From: Bact-19 sp038319215
GTDB lineage: Bacteria > Bacteroidota > Bacteroidia > Bacteroidales > ML635J-15
Direction: 5' to 3'
DNA: 22,043 nucleotides
NCBI GenBank assembly: GCA_038319215.1
Contig: JBBQCZ010000056.1
Span: forward strand, 1-22,043
The notes beneath the pieces are model-generated. The model saw nothing but the letters and a program-made list of their open reading frames with translations. It was not told the origin of the DNA and ran no database searches. Each line of letters opens with the position of its first letter. Within the stretch, counting starts at the first letter, position 1. Positions 7,203 to 15,449 of the stretch are shown in pieces. A program made the position numbers and the translations under genes.

Positions 7203-7937
7203 ATGAGAATTGTTTTTCTTATAATATTTGCTGCATTGTTCATAATTTCTTGCGATACTGACAAAAATAGAAGTTTAAAATCAGCCGGCGAAGAGAAAAC
7301 TGAAAAATATGACCTTGATGCTTTTACAAAAGTGGTCATTCGAAGTGATTTCGAAATATATTTTGACTATAGTGAAGAATACTCTATAACTATTACATGT
7401 GGTAAAAATCTTATTCCATACATAACACACGATGTTTTACGTAATGAATTAATTCTGGAAGATAATAATGGTGCCGACTGGTTGAGAAAAAGAATAAAAC
7501 CCAAATTGATTATCTCCTGCCCTAGTCTAAAAGAAATTACGGCTTACGAAACCTGTGATTTAAAATCTTTGGACACGCTTAGATTCGACAATCTTTCTTT
7601 TCAAACATGGGCTGGGATTTTAACAACTAATTTGATACTTTCAGGAGACAGTTTATCTTTTAGATGTCATGCCACAACAGGAGATTACATTTTAAATGGA
7701 ACCTGCAATTATGCATATATGTATAACGTGGGAAGTGGCTATCTTAAGGCAAGCAACTTATATTGTAAAACTATTCATGCTGTTCACAAATCATTAGGAA
7801 ACAGTGAAGTAAATGCTTCTCAATTACTAATAATTGAAGATATTCAATATGGAAAACTATATTCATATTCTGACAATTGCCCAATGATTAGCAATACTAA
7901 TTGGGGAGATTCTTTCATAAATCTTGGATGCCAATAG
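7203..7937 (+). CDS. DUF2807 (GIN-domain) lipoprotein
   Basis: This 244-residue predicted lipoprotein has a hydrophobic leader and a lipobox ending in Cys at residue 17 (LFIISC). From about residue 38 (DAFTKVVIRSDFEIYF) it follows the DUF2807 or GIN-domain pattern: short repeated beta strands (VVIRSDFEIYFDYS, LIISCPSLKEITAYE, DLKSLDTLRFDNLSF) expected to build a right-handed beta-helix or roll. Members are envelope proteins common in Bacteroidota with no settled function. The second half has many aromatic and cysteine residues and is less regular than usual. It is convergent with the MATE gene, with 32 bases between stops and no convincing terminator. Confidence 0.75.
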   Translation: MRIVFLIIFAALFIISCDTDKNRSLKSAGEEKTEKYDLDAFTKVVIRSDFEIYFDYSEEYSITITCGKNLIPYITHDVLRNELILEDNNGADWLRKRIKPKLIISCPSLKEITAYETCDLKSLDTLRFDNLSFQTWAGILTTNLILSGDSLSFRCHATTGDYILNGTCNYAYMYNVGSGYLKASNLYCKTIHAVHKSLGNSEVNASQLLIIEDIQYGKLYSYSDNCPMISNTNWGDSFINLGCQ

Positions 7938-7969
7938 ATATTTATTTAAGCGATTTCTCAATAAGAAAA

Positions 7970-9265
7970 TCACCACAAGGCGATTGACTTCTTTAAAAAC
8001 AATCTAAGTCCTACACCTCTGAAAAACATAAGTAATATAATTGCTGTCCACATTCCATGATTTCCAAAATAACTTTTAAGCACAAATATACCAGGTATAA
8101 AAATCAATAGTACAATAACAATCATAATATTTCGCATTGTTTTAGTTGCCGTTAATCCAACATAAATTGCGTCGTATTGAAAAGCCATAAAACTGGCCAG
8201 CGGCATTATCCATATCCAGAAAATAAATTCATCGGCAAGAATTCTCACATCAACATTATCAGTTAATGCGAAAAAAATTGGTTTTGCTGCCAAAATAAAA
8301 AATATGGTAAATATTACCGCGATATAAAAAGCGAATAAAAGTGATTTCCTAACAGCTGTTTCAAGTAATACCAAATTCTTTGCACCTTTGTACCGGCCAA
8401 CCAATGTGCCGCCAGCATAAGCAAAACCATCCACAACATACGCAAAAAACCACAGAAATTGAAGCATAACAGAATTCATTGCAAGAATATCGTCGCCCAT
8501 TGAGGCCGAAACAGCATTAAACAAAAAGAAACTACCCGTAAGAAGTACTGATCTAATAAAAATATCTCGGCTTACTTCAAAAAACCTTTTGAGACCATCA
8601 ATTTTTACAATCGATTTTAGTGTAAAGAAAATAGAAATCCTTTTGAAATATTTTATAAAATAAAACAGACTAAAAGTAAGGCCAACATATTGAGAAATCA
8701 CAGTTCCTAAAGCCACACCTTTTATTCCCAAATCTAAATAAACAACAAAAAAACTACTAAATACTACATTTGTCAAACTAATAACAATTGTGATAATCAT
8801 AGGAATTTTAGAATTCTGCATTCCAATAAACCAACCCATAAATACAAACACAGAAAGCGTTGCTGGTGCAGCATAAATGCGTGTTCGAAAATATTCACCA
8901 GCAATACCTAAAGCTTCTTTTGATCCATTTAATTTTAAAATAAGTAGGTTTTCTAAAGGCTTTTGCAATGCAATTAAAATTAATCCTGCGATAGCCGAAA
9001 AGCACAAAGCTCTTAATAAAACGGTTGCTGCCTGTCGAAAATCAGAGGCTCCATAAGCTTGAGCTGTTAGCCCACTAGTTCCCATGCGGAGAAAAGCCAA
9101 ACCAGTATAAACCAAAGTAAAAACCATTGTACCAAATCCGACTCCACCAATAAAAGAAGAGGACCCTAAACGACCAACTAACGCGATATCAACAATCCCA
9201 ACTAAAGGAACTGTAATATTACTTATTACATTCGGGATTGCAAGTTTAAGTATCTGACGATTCAA
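7970..9265 (-). CDS. MATE-family multidrug or metabolite exporter
   Basis: This is an inner-membrane antiporter of about 12 helices (431 residues) in the MATE family (DinF/NorM-like), which exports organic cations or toxic compounds against a sodium or proton gradient. The N-terminus ILKLAIPNVISNITVPLVGIVDIALVGRLG is the classic first helix pair, and a second inverted half begins near IKVDG..FEVSRDIFIRS. The start is TTG at 9263-9265. No ATG exists before residue 45, and an in-frame TAA lies five codons upstream (9278-9280), so a non-ATG start is required to keep the conserved first helix. The gene is downstream of the GNAT gene on the same strand, but the 149-base gap suggests its own promoter. 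The substrate is unknown. Confidence 0.92.
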   Translation of the reverse strand: MNRQILKLAIPNVISNITVPLVGIVDIALVGRLGSSSFIGGVGFGTMVFTLVYTGLAFLRMGTSGLTAQAYGASDFRQAATVLLRALCFSAIAGLILIALQKPLENLLILKLNGSKEALGIAGEYFRTRIYAAPATLSVFVFMGWFIGMQNSKIPMIITIVISLTNVVFSSFFVVYLDLGIKGVALGTVISQYVGLTFSLFYFIKYFKRISIFFTLKSIVKIDGLKRFFEVSRDIFIRSVLLTGSFFLFNAVSASMGDDILAMNSVMLQFLWFFAYVVDGFAYAGGTLVGRYKGAKNLVLLETAVRKSLLFAFYIAVIFTIFFILAAKPIFFALTDNVDVRILADEFIFWIWIMPLASFMAFQYDAIYVGLTATKTMRNIMIVIVLLIFIPGIFVLKSYFGNHGMWTAIILLMFFRGVGLRLFLKKSIALW

Positions 9266-9298
9266 GATTATACAATTTTATTTATTTAGTTTTCGCTG

Positions 9299-9306
9299 CA
9301 AAACTA
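9299..9306 (-). promoter_or_regulatory. Candidate -7 box for the MATE gene
   Basis: Read on the minus strand this is TAGTTTTG, a full TAnnTTTG match, 33 bases upstream of the TTG start. No matching -33 element is seen at 17-20 bases. The rest of the 9266-9414 spacer is plain AT-rich sequence with a direct repeat of GCTGCAA near 9295 and 9340. Confidence 0.35.
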
Positions 9307-9414
9307 AGCAAAATAAAAATGATGTAGTTTGATTTTTAGCTGCAATAATAAAATTCGAAAATAAAGTTAAAAAGTTACTTAACCAATGATTAAAAATTAC
9401 AAATCTTTACAAAC

Positions 9415-9837
9415 TTAGACTTCTCTCACAATAAAGACATCATAATCGCCTAAATATTGAAATCCATATTTTCCGTAAAGCTTTCGAGCAATATTATTAT
9501 TTTTATGAACTTCTAGCTTGATCTGAAGTTTTGCATCCCTAGCATACTGCATTGATGCATCCATTAGTAGATTGCTCAAACCTAGACCTTGATATTCTGG
9601 TAAAATTCCAAAATGATGCAAGTAAAGCCTACGACTATCATTAGTAATCCAAGAAGAACCGATTATTTTATCAGTAACTTTCTCAACTAACACAAATAGT
9701 ACTCCTCCAGTTTTTAAAGTATCGTTTATTATATTAATATTATCACCCCTATGAGCGCCGCCCATGTCTGTTTGTTTCCAAACTTCCAAAACAGAATCGT
9801 AATCACTGTTAATAAATTTTCTTACTAAAAAACTCAC
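9415..9837 (-). CDS. GNAT-family N-acetyltransferase
   Basis: This cytoplasmic acetyl-CoA-dependent acetyltransferase has 140 residues from the chosen start. The GNAT fold is visible: the N-terminal VRKFINSDYDSVLEVWKQTD, a central strand RLYLHHFGILPEYQG, the acetyl-CoA loop Q-G-L-G-L-S (motif A), then LEVHKNNNIARKLYGKYGF, the usual motif B helix with Asn and Tyr, and a C-terminal strand. No ATG is available. GTG at 9835-9837 begins MSFLVRKF and lies 4 bases after the stop of the upstream PorE-like gene. The alternative TTG at 9858 would add seven residues and overlap that gene by 17 bases. Tight coupling to the upstream gene implies co-transcription. The substrate is not predictable. Confidence 0.82.
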   Translation of the reverse strand: MSFLVRKFINSDYDSVLEVWKQTDMGGAHRGDNINIINDTLKTGGVLFVLVEKVTDKIIGSSWITNDSRRLYLHHFGILPEYQGLGLSNLLMDASMQYARDAKLQIKLEVHKNNNIARKLYGKYGFQYLGDYDVFIVREV

Positions 9838-9841
9838 AAAT

Positions 9842-11434
9842 CTAAGGTTTTGCAACAAGTTCTATTTCTTTTTCAATCTTTCCACCCTGCATAAGCATAA
9901 GATCTAGCTCCTCAGCATATTCCGCAAAAGATTTCTGTTTAACGGAAAGATTGTACTTTTTACCAGCTTTCAACATGCAATTAAAATATCCATCAGCATC
10001 TGATTTTATCTGTTGCGAGTTTTTTGAATCAGAAATATCTACAAATTTAATTTCAGTTTCAATTCCAGAGGCATCCTCATCAGTTACCTGACCACTTATA
10101 AAAACAAGTGCAGGTATAAAGCCACAATTTTCAGTAAAATATGAACCTAAATCCATAACATAAATATCGAAACCACCTTTTCCACCAGGTCTATCAGAAG
10201 ATATAAATGCAGTTTCACCGTCCGAAGAAAGTCCAAACTGATTTTCGTCTGAACATGAATTTATTGGATAGCCCATATTTACAGGCTCTGTCCATTTACC
10301 ATTATTATTAAATAAAATAAATAAGTCGTAACCACCTATCGATTTATCGCAATTAGATGAAATTACCATAAAGTCGCCACCAGGATGGACATAAACAAAA
10401 CCCTCATCAAAATCGCCACTAATTTTATAGTACATCTCAGCTTCGGCAAATGCTTGTTTAAAATATCGTGATACAAAAATCTCCGAGTTATCTTTTACCT
10501 TAAACTTTCGATTTGAGACAAAATAAAACTTCTCATTTATAAAATCAAAACTAGGAGAATTCTCATAATACTCTGTATTTAGTAATCCAGGAATTTTTTC
10601 GGAATCTGTAAAATCTTCATCGGTATCTTTTGTATCAAAGTATAAATCCCCGCCATCTTTAATTTCTGGTGAGTTTTTGTGTAAATAGTAAGTTGCATCT
10701 CCAGCTGAAACTGATCCTAAAATAAAATTCTTGTCTGTTGCAAATGACTCGTCAACAAGTTCAGGCACAGCAAAAACGCCAGGTTCGAGAGTAGCAGACT
10801 CAAAAACGGAATATTGATAATTATTGGAAACAAGATTTTTCTCCTGATTTTCTTTAACTTTCCTATTTGAAGTAAAATACAATTTATCTTCACCTCTTGA
10901 ATAAACTGGGTAAATCTCATCACTTGGACTATTGATATTATCATCTTCAAATGGAATTAAATAATCACCAGCATTATTGAAAGCAGATTTTGCAAGTTTC
11001 ACTTGAGAAATAAATTGATTAATCTGAGTACTATCAATAGTCGCAGTTCCACCAACAATTGACGATAAAGATACTATCGCCTCATCAAATTGATTTAATT
11101 TATGAAAAGTGCAAGCTTCTTGAAAAAGAATTTCTTGTAATTGTGCTTTGTCTTTACAATTAGATTTCGCAATTTTTAGATATTTTAATGCATCAGTAAA
11201 ATTTCGTGTTTTATAATAACATTCACCTATCCTGAAATTCAAAAATGCATCTGCTGAATAATCTCCAAGTATTTCAAGATATATCACAAGGGCATCGCCA
11301 GGTTTATTATCTTCATAAAGCAATTTTGCTTGAGTCATTTTCCAATTCGACTGACTAAGATCTTCTTGTGAAAACAAGGATGAGAAACTGAGAATAAATA
11401 AAAATAAAAATAAAACTCTTTTCATAAAATTCAT
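9842..11434 (-). CDS. PorE-like TPR / PD40 propeller / CarboxypepD-reg protein lacking the OmpA domain
   Basis: This is a secreted or periplasmic protein of 530 residues with a signal peptide (about 1-22, cleavage after FSQ). TPR-like helices span about 28-160 (FLNFRIGECYYKTRNFTDAL). A PD40 beta-propeller spans about 165-430, with repeats DKLYFTSNRK, KFYFVSNRKF, SIGGYDLF and SSDRPGGKGGFDIYVMDL. A carboxypeptidase regulatory-like (CNA-B-type) domain spans about 440-530 (FISGQVTDEDASGIETEIKF). This order matches PorE and related OmpA-family proteins that tether the type IX secretion machinery to peptidoglycan, but the usual C-terminal OmpA peptidoglycan-binding domain is absent: the protein ends ELVAKP and the GNAT gene begins at once. 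Cys362 and Cys394 lie in the propeller. It may be a T9SS accessory or an unrelated envelope scaffold. Two near Met codons (residues 1 and 4) leave the start ambiguous by 9 bases. Confidence 0.82.
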   Translation of the reverse strand: MNFMKRVLFLFLFILSFSSLFSQEDLSQSNWKMTQAKLLYEDNKPGDALVIYLEILGDYSADAFLNFRIGECYYKTRNFTDALKYLKIAKSNCKDKAQLQEILFQEACTFHKLNQFDEAIVSLSSIVGGTATIDSTQINQFISQVKLAKSAFNNAGDYLIPFEDDNINSPSDEIYPVYSRGEDKLYFTSNRKVKENQEKNLVSNNYQYSVFESATLEPGVFAVPELVDESFATDKNFILGSVSAGDATYYLHKNSPEIKDGGDLYFDTKDTDEDFTDSEKIPGLLNTEYYENSPSFDFINEKFYFVSNRKFKVKDNSEIFVSRYFKQAFAEAEMYYKISGDFDEGFVYVHPGGDFMVISSNCDKSIGGYDLFILFNNNGKWTEPVNMGYPINSCSDENQFGLSSDGETAFISSDRPGGKGGFDIYVMDLGSYFTENCGFIPALVFISGQVTDEDASGIETEIKFVDISDSKNSQQIKSDADGYFNCMLKAGKKYNLSVKQKSFAEYAEELDLMLMQGGKIEKEIELVAKP

Positions 11435-11498
11435 GGTTTTTAATCTCGCTAAAATACGGTAATTTTATTAAAACTAAAAATCAAACAGATAAAAAGCT

Positions 11499-12242
11499 TT
11501 ACAAATTACGTTCAAGTTCAAAAAATCTAGTAATACTATTTCTTTTTTCATCATTAAAATTGTAATCAATACAACTACTCAAATAGTTTACTAGATCAAA
11601 ATATGGATAATCTTCAATATTTTTTTTCGCAATTTCAATTCTATTTTCCACCCCAGATTTTAGTATCAGATTAAATTCTTCTAGAAAAGCAAGGTCGATA
11701 TTCTTGTTAGTAACCCAAACAGCAAAAACAGCAGGCAAACTAGTATAATTATACCATTCTTCGGCCAAATCATAAACATAAGAATATTTACTTTTAAGCG
11801 ACAAAGCACTATCACCAATAATAACAGCAGCAGTTTGCCCACCAATCAGATTTTCAAATCCAGGTTTAGCCTCAGAGAATACATAAGTTTTTTTCCAAGA
11901 ATTTTTGGCTAAAATTTTTACAAGTTTAACAGATGTACGAGATTGATAGTCAAGATATATTTGATTAATCTCTTCTTTAGGAACTTGTGATAATAGTAAA
12001 ACTGATTCTACTTTTTTATAAGCAGCAAGACAAAAATCTGAAATAATTGTATAATTCTTTAATAATGGCAATGCTCCGATTGGTAGTAATGCAATGTCGG
12101 CTTCGTTATTAACAAGATCTTTTGCACAATCGGCAGGATTTCGCTCATTCAAAATAGCATTTTTTGAGATAAATTCTGAATTTGCCAATGCGTGTTTAAA
12201 AGGCAAAGTATTACTGTATGAGACGAGAGAAATACGATACAT
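11499..12242 (-). CDS. mqnA: Chorismate dehydratase, futalosine-route menaquinone synthesis
   Basis: MqnA removes water from chorismate to give 3-(1-carboxyvinyl)oxybenzoate, the first step of the futalosine pathway to menaquinone. The 247-residue protein has a periplasmic-binding-protein-like fold without a signal peptide. It starts MYRISLVSYSNTLPFKHAL, as MqnA proteins do, and continues with NERNPADCAKDLVNNEADIALLPIGAL and a later YLDYQSRTSVKLVKIL. I use the ATG at 12240-12242. An in-frame upstream extension exists but would cover the promoter box and add a poly-aromatic stretch foreign to the family. The related MqnD is the main alternative, but the SYSNTLPF N-terminus favours MqnA. No other mqn gene is in the window. 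The route implies menaquinone-based respiration. Confidence 0.88.
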   Translation of the reverse strand: MYRISLVSYSNTLPFKHALANSEFISKNAILNERNPADCAKDLVNNEADIALLPIGALPLLKNYTIISDFCLAAYKKVESVLLLSQVPKEEINQIYLDYQSRTSVKLVKILAKNSWKKTYVFSEAKPGFENLIGGQTAAVIIGDSALSLKSKYSYVYDLAEEWYNYTSLPAVFAVWVTNKNIDLAFLEEFNLILKSGVENRIEIAKKNIEDYPYFDLVNYLSSCIDYNFNDEKRNSITRFFELERNL

Positions 12243-12253
12243 TGTTTTTTTTG

Positions 12254-12261
12254 CAAAAATA
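12254..12261 (-). promoter_or_regulatory. -7 box deciding the mqnA start
   Basis: On the minus strand this is TATTTTTG, followed by C, 11 bases upstream of the ATG at 12242. A -7 box here would give a very short leader and rules out translation starts further upstream. No clear -33 element is visible. Confidence 0.45.
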
Positions 12262-12334
12262 GAAAATGTTGAATTACTTAACAGTCGAAATTTAAAAAAA
12301 TAAAAATAAAAATTTATAAAATCTAACATTTTTG

Positions 12335-12365
12335 TTTGTTTACACAAATAACTTTACTATATTCA
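12335..12365 (+). promoter_or_regulatory. Weak promoter candidate for the large T9SS cargo gene
   Basis: TTTG at 12335-12338 is followed after 19 bases by TATATTCA at 12358-12365, which matches TAnnTTTG at four of its six fixed positions. It lies 34 bases before the ATG at 12400. Nothing else in the 12243-12399 spacer stands out. Confidence 0.25.
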
Positions 12366-12399
12366 CAACCTAATATTTAGTATTCATAATATTAAGCAA

Positions 12400-15381
12400 A
12401 TGAAGACACAAATTCTTCCAAAAACTCTAAACTCTTTAATTATTGGTTTATCTTTAGTTTTAACAATTGCCAATTCAAAACCTGTAATAGCATGTGAAGG
12501 AGCTAGTTTTGTAGAGAACATACCACTGACGAACACTTGGCAACTGCACGAAAATATCAATGCCGGAACATATTACGTTATTGAAGTGATGCAATATGAA
12601 GTAGTGTTAGTTTCTTTTTGTCAAGGTGGTGCATTCTATGAAAATAATCCAATGGTAGAGATTTCTCCCATGTACGGCAGTGGAACCACACTCAGCAATG
12701 ATGATTTCTGTGGTTATGGGTCAGAACTTCTTTTTATTTGTGAAACATCTGGATTCTACAAAATCGCATTTTACCAGAGTGGATGCATCTCTGATAATTC
12801 TGAACTTGGTACTGTAGCAATAAAAAAAGTACCAACTCCTACTGAATCAGACTGCTTAGGTGCGATACCATTATGCACAGAATTTTACGAAGATGGTTTT
12901 TCAGTTAATGGTTCTGGAAATTATTATGACTTACACAACTTTAATACAGAACTCGGTATGGCAGTTAATTACAACAACTGCCCAAATTGCCTTGTAACTG
13001 GGGAGATTCGCTCAAAATGGTTTACTTTCCAGATTAATCAACCTGGAAATCTAGAATTTACCATTGACCCTGTTGAGAATTTTGATGACTACGACTTTGC
13101 TCTGTATAAAATGTCGGACACGTGCCACTGCGAAGACTTAATCAATTATGGAATAAACCCTCCAATAAGTTGCAATTTTGCGTTTGTTCAGGTTGGTTTT
13201 GGAAATACTGGCATTGGCGGAGGCTATGGAAGCTGTGATGGCCCTACAGCAGATTCAGCTTTTAACGAAGCGATACCAGTAGTTGTTGGAGAAAAATTCA
13301 TATTAGTAGTAACAAACTTCTCAAATTCATCTAATGGTTTTTCTCTTGATTTTTCAGATGGATCTGCTAGTATAGTTGACACAAGAGTCCCACAATTAAC
13401 AAATATTGTTTATGAACCGCAATGTGGAAGTAATACTATTAGTATACAGTTTTCAGAAAACTTACTTTGCAGCGAAGTCCAAGCAACAGACTTTGTTTTA
13501 AGTGGCCCTGGAGGTAATTACGAAATTACAGATGCTTATAGCAACATGTGCGAAGCTTGCAGCGTAAACACATACGCAGGAGTTTTTTATGATAACATTT
13601 GGACTTTAGTTTTGGCTGAACCAATGAGTTCTTCGGGAGACTACACAATAGCCTTACAAGCAAATAGTATATTTGATAATTGTATGAATGCAAATTATTA
13701 TCAAGAATTATACTTTAATATTGACTGTCCCGAATTTTACACATTAACAGTTAATACAGTTGGAAATGGCATTGTGGATGTTGATGGGATGACACAATCA
13801 GAGACTTATACCATCATAGAAAACTCAAATTTGGCAGTTACTGCATTTTCGGAATATGGATGGCAATTTGATTCATGGAGCGGAGATTTATTAGGGACAA
13901 ACTATTTGGAAAACATACTGATGGATGCAAATAAAACAATTACTGCAACTTTTACCGAATCACCGCCGATTTACGATACTCTTACCATTATTATCGAAGG
14001 AATAGGCCATATTGAAGTTGATGGAAATTTATATACGGAGCCAATGCTTGTTGAACGATATTCGAATCAAAGTTTATTTGCAATAGCAGATGATGGATGG
14101 CAATTTGATCATTGGGAAGATTCATTAACAGGTAGTAATAACCCTCAAAACCTATTTGTTTTTGCAAACGAAAAAGTTAAAGCAGTTTTTACAGAAATTC
14201 CAATATATACACTTGAAGTATCAGTTGTTGGTCAGGGAATTGTTGAAGTGAACGGGGTGCTATATGAATCCGTATTAAACTTTGAAGAAAATTCAACAAT
14301 CGAAATAAGTGCGACAGCCGAAGATGGATGGTACTTTAGCCATTGGGAAGATTCTATTACAGGAATTTCAAATCCACTCAGTTTTAACTTAGATAATAAC
14401 AAATTTGCAAAAGCTATTTTCTTAGAAATTCAGTTCTACAACCTTGAAATTGCTGTCGTTGGGCAAGGAAGCGTTAACGTAAACAATGTTTTGTATGAAT
14501 CGGTTTTGAGCATTCAAGAAAACTCAGATATAGATATTTATGCTAATCCTGAAAATGGGTGGTATTTCAGTCATTGGGAGGATTCTTTGACAGGAAACAT
14601 AAATCCAGAATTAATAAATATACATTGTAATAAATTCATTAAAGCTGTTTTTATAGAATATCCTGATTATAATTTAGAAATAAATATTGTCGGGATGGGA
14701 GCTGTTGAAGTAAACGGCATTTCTTACGAAGAAATCACCAGTTATACTGCTTATACAGTTCTCATGCTTAATTCTGTTGCATATGAAGGCTGGCAGTTCA
14801 GCCATTGGGAAGACTCTCTTACCGGAACACAAAATCCATCATGGGTAATAATGTTCGATCATAGAACCATAACTGCAGTTTTCACAGAAATCCCTGAATA
14901 CTATCTCTATATTAATGTAACCGGAAATGGAGAAATTGAAATAAATGGTATAATTTACGAATCGCCGTTGCTAATTGAAGAAGGTAGTTTATTATCATTT
15001 AAGGCTATTCCTTTTGAAAATTACATGTTCAGTAACTGGGCTGGAGACTTATCAGGAAATACAAACCCTGATACAGTTTTAGTGCAATCTGAGCTAAATG
15101 TTGAAGCAGTATTTTTAAACATTTCTAACATTCAACAATCTAACTATTATAAGTACTCTGTTTCTCCTAACCCATTTAAAGAGTCGTTAAAGATTTCATC
15201 AAGTAATGCAGATATAGAAACATTTTATCACTTATACAGCATGACAGGAAGTATTATTTTTAAAGGAAGTTTTTTTGAAAATAAAACCATTTCAACAGAT
15301 TTTTTAAAACCAGCAATGTATAGACTAAGTGTTGATAATGGGGAAGTAAGACAAGAATTCAAAATTATTAAGACCGAGTAA
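12400..15381 (+). CDS. Secreted multi-domain protein with six InlB-type repeats and T9SS sorting signal
   Basis: This is a 993-residue exported protein. A signal peptide covers about residues 1-26, with a possible alternative lipobox VIAC at Cys32. Residues ~30-150 and ~150-325 form two cysteine-rich beta domains; the second resembles the domain found ahead of repeats in many Bacteroidota surface proteins (DCLGAIPLC...EIRSKWFTFQI...DYDFALYKM). Residues ~328-445 look like an Ig-like SbsA/Big_5 module (VPQLTNIVYEPQCG...). Six divergent InlB B-repeats (~77 residues each) span 447-907, and the C-terminus (~915-993, SVSPNPFKESLKI...) is a type A T9SS sorting domain. Nineteen cysteines lie before residue 446, but only one in the repeats. 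It is probably surface-anchored or released. A role in adhesion or binding is plausible but not shown. It is divergent from mqnA. Confidence 0.9.
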   Translation: MKTQILPKTLNSLIIGLSLVLTIANSKPVIACEGASFVENIPLTNTWQLHENINAGTYYVIEVMQYEVVLVSFCQGGAFYENNPMVEISPMYGSGTTLSNDDFCGYGSELLFICETSGFYKIAFYQSGCISDNSELGTVAIKKVPTPTESDCLGAIPLCTEFYEDGFSVNGSGNYYDLHNFNTELGMAVNYNNCPNCLVTGEIRSKWFTFQINQPGNLEFTIDPVENFDDYDFALYKMSDTCHCEDLINYGINPPISCNFAFVQVGFGNTGIGGGYGSCDGPTADSAFNEAIPVVVGEKFILVVTNFSNSSNGFSLDFSDGSASIVDTRVPQLTNIVYEPQCGSNTISIQFSENLLCSEVQATDFVLSGPGGNYEITDAYSNMCEACSVNTYAGVFYDNIWTLVLAEPMSSSGDYTIALQANSIFDNCMNANYYQELYFNIDCPEFYTLTVNTVGNGIVDVDGMTQSETYTIIENSNLAVTAFSEYGWQFDSWSGDLLGTNYLENILMDANKTITATFTESPPIYDTLTIIIEGIGHIEVDGNLYTEPMLVERYSNQSLFAIADDGWQFDHWEDSLTGSNNPQNLFVFANEKVKAVFTEIPIYTLEVSVVGQGIVEVNGVLYESVLNFEENSTIEISATAEDGWYFSHWEDSITGISNPLSFNLDNNKFAKAIFLEIQFYNLEIAVVGQGSVNVNNVLYESVLSIQENSDIDIYANPENGWYFSHWEDSLTGNINPELINIHCNKFIKAVFIEYPDYNLEINIVGMGAVEVNGISYEEITSYTAYTVLMLNSVAYEGWQFSHWEDSLTGTQNPSWVIMFDHRTITAVFTEIPEYYLYINVTGNGEIEINGIIYESPLLIEEGSLLSFKAIPFENYMFSNWAGDLSGNTNPDTVLVQSELNVEAVFLNISNIQQSNYYKYSVSPNPFKESLKISSSNADIETFYHLYSMTGSIIFKGSFFENKTISTDFLKPAMYRLSVDNGEVRQEFKIIKTE
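13738..15120 (+). repeat. Six tandem coding repeats (divergent InlB B-repeat type)
   Basis: Repeat units begin at residues 447, 525, 603, 680, 757 and 834 (nucleotides 13738, 13972, 14206, 14437, 14668, 14899), giving a period of 77-78 codons. The shared pattern is strand-VxGxGxVxVNGxxYE...GWxFxHWEDSLTGxxNP...KAVF. The outer units carry a SWSGD or NWAGD core, as in generic members of the family; the four inner units all carry HWEDS(L/I)TG. Confidence 0.92.
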
Positions 15382-15407
15382 ATGGTTTGAGTATTACATT
15401 TAAGTTA

Positions 15408-15437
15408 TTGTTAATAAGATAATTCTTTGTAATTTTG
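15408..15437 (+). promoter_or_regulatory. kdsA promoter, -33/-7 type
   Basis: TTG at 15408-15410 and TAATTTTG at 15430-15437 are 19 bases apart and fit the Bacteroidota consensus. The -7 box contains the TTG (15435) that could be mistaken for a start codon; the first ATG after it is at 15450, leaving a leader of only a few bases. Confidence 0.65.
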
Positions 15438-15449
15438 ACAAAAAAACAG

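Noticed and set aside
7950..7972. Hairpin between the DUF2807 and MATE stops
   Set aside because: The stem needs a bulge and no T-run follows on either strand.
9415..11434. A frameshifted OmpA domain downstream of the PorE-like gene
   Set aside because: The downstream frame is an intact GNAT protein, and no OmpA-type sequence is visible in any frame there.
12243..12347. Upstream extension of mqnA by about 35 codons
   Set aside because: The added residues are a low-complexity Phe/Tyr/Lys stretch covering the -7 box, and MqnA proteins begin at the chosen Met.
13738..15120. Regular spacing of similar blocks as a possible CRISPR or DNA-level satellite
   Set aside because: The period (231-234 bases) and the divergence of the DNA with conserved protein pattern show a protein repeat, not a CRISPR array.
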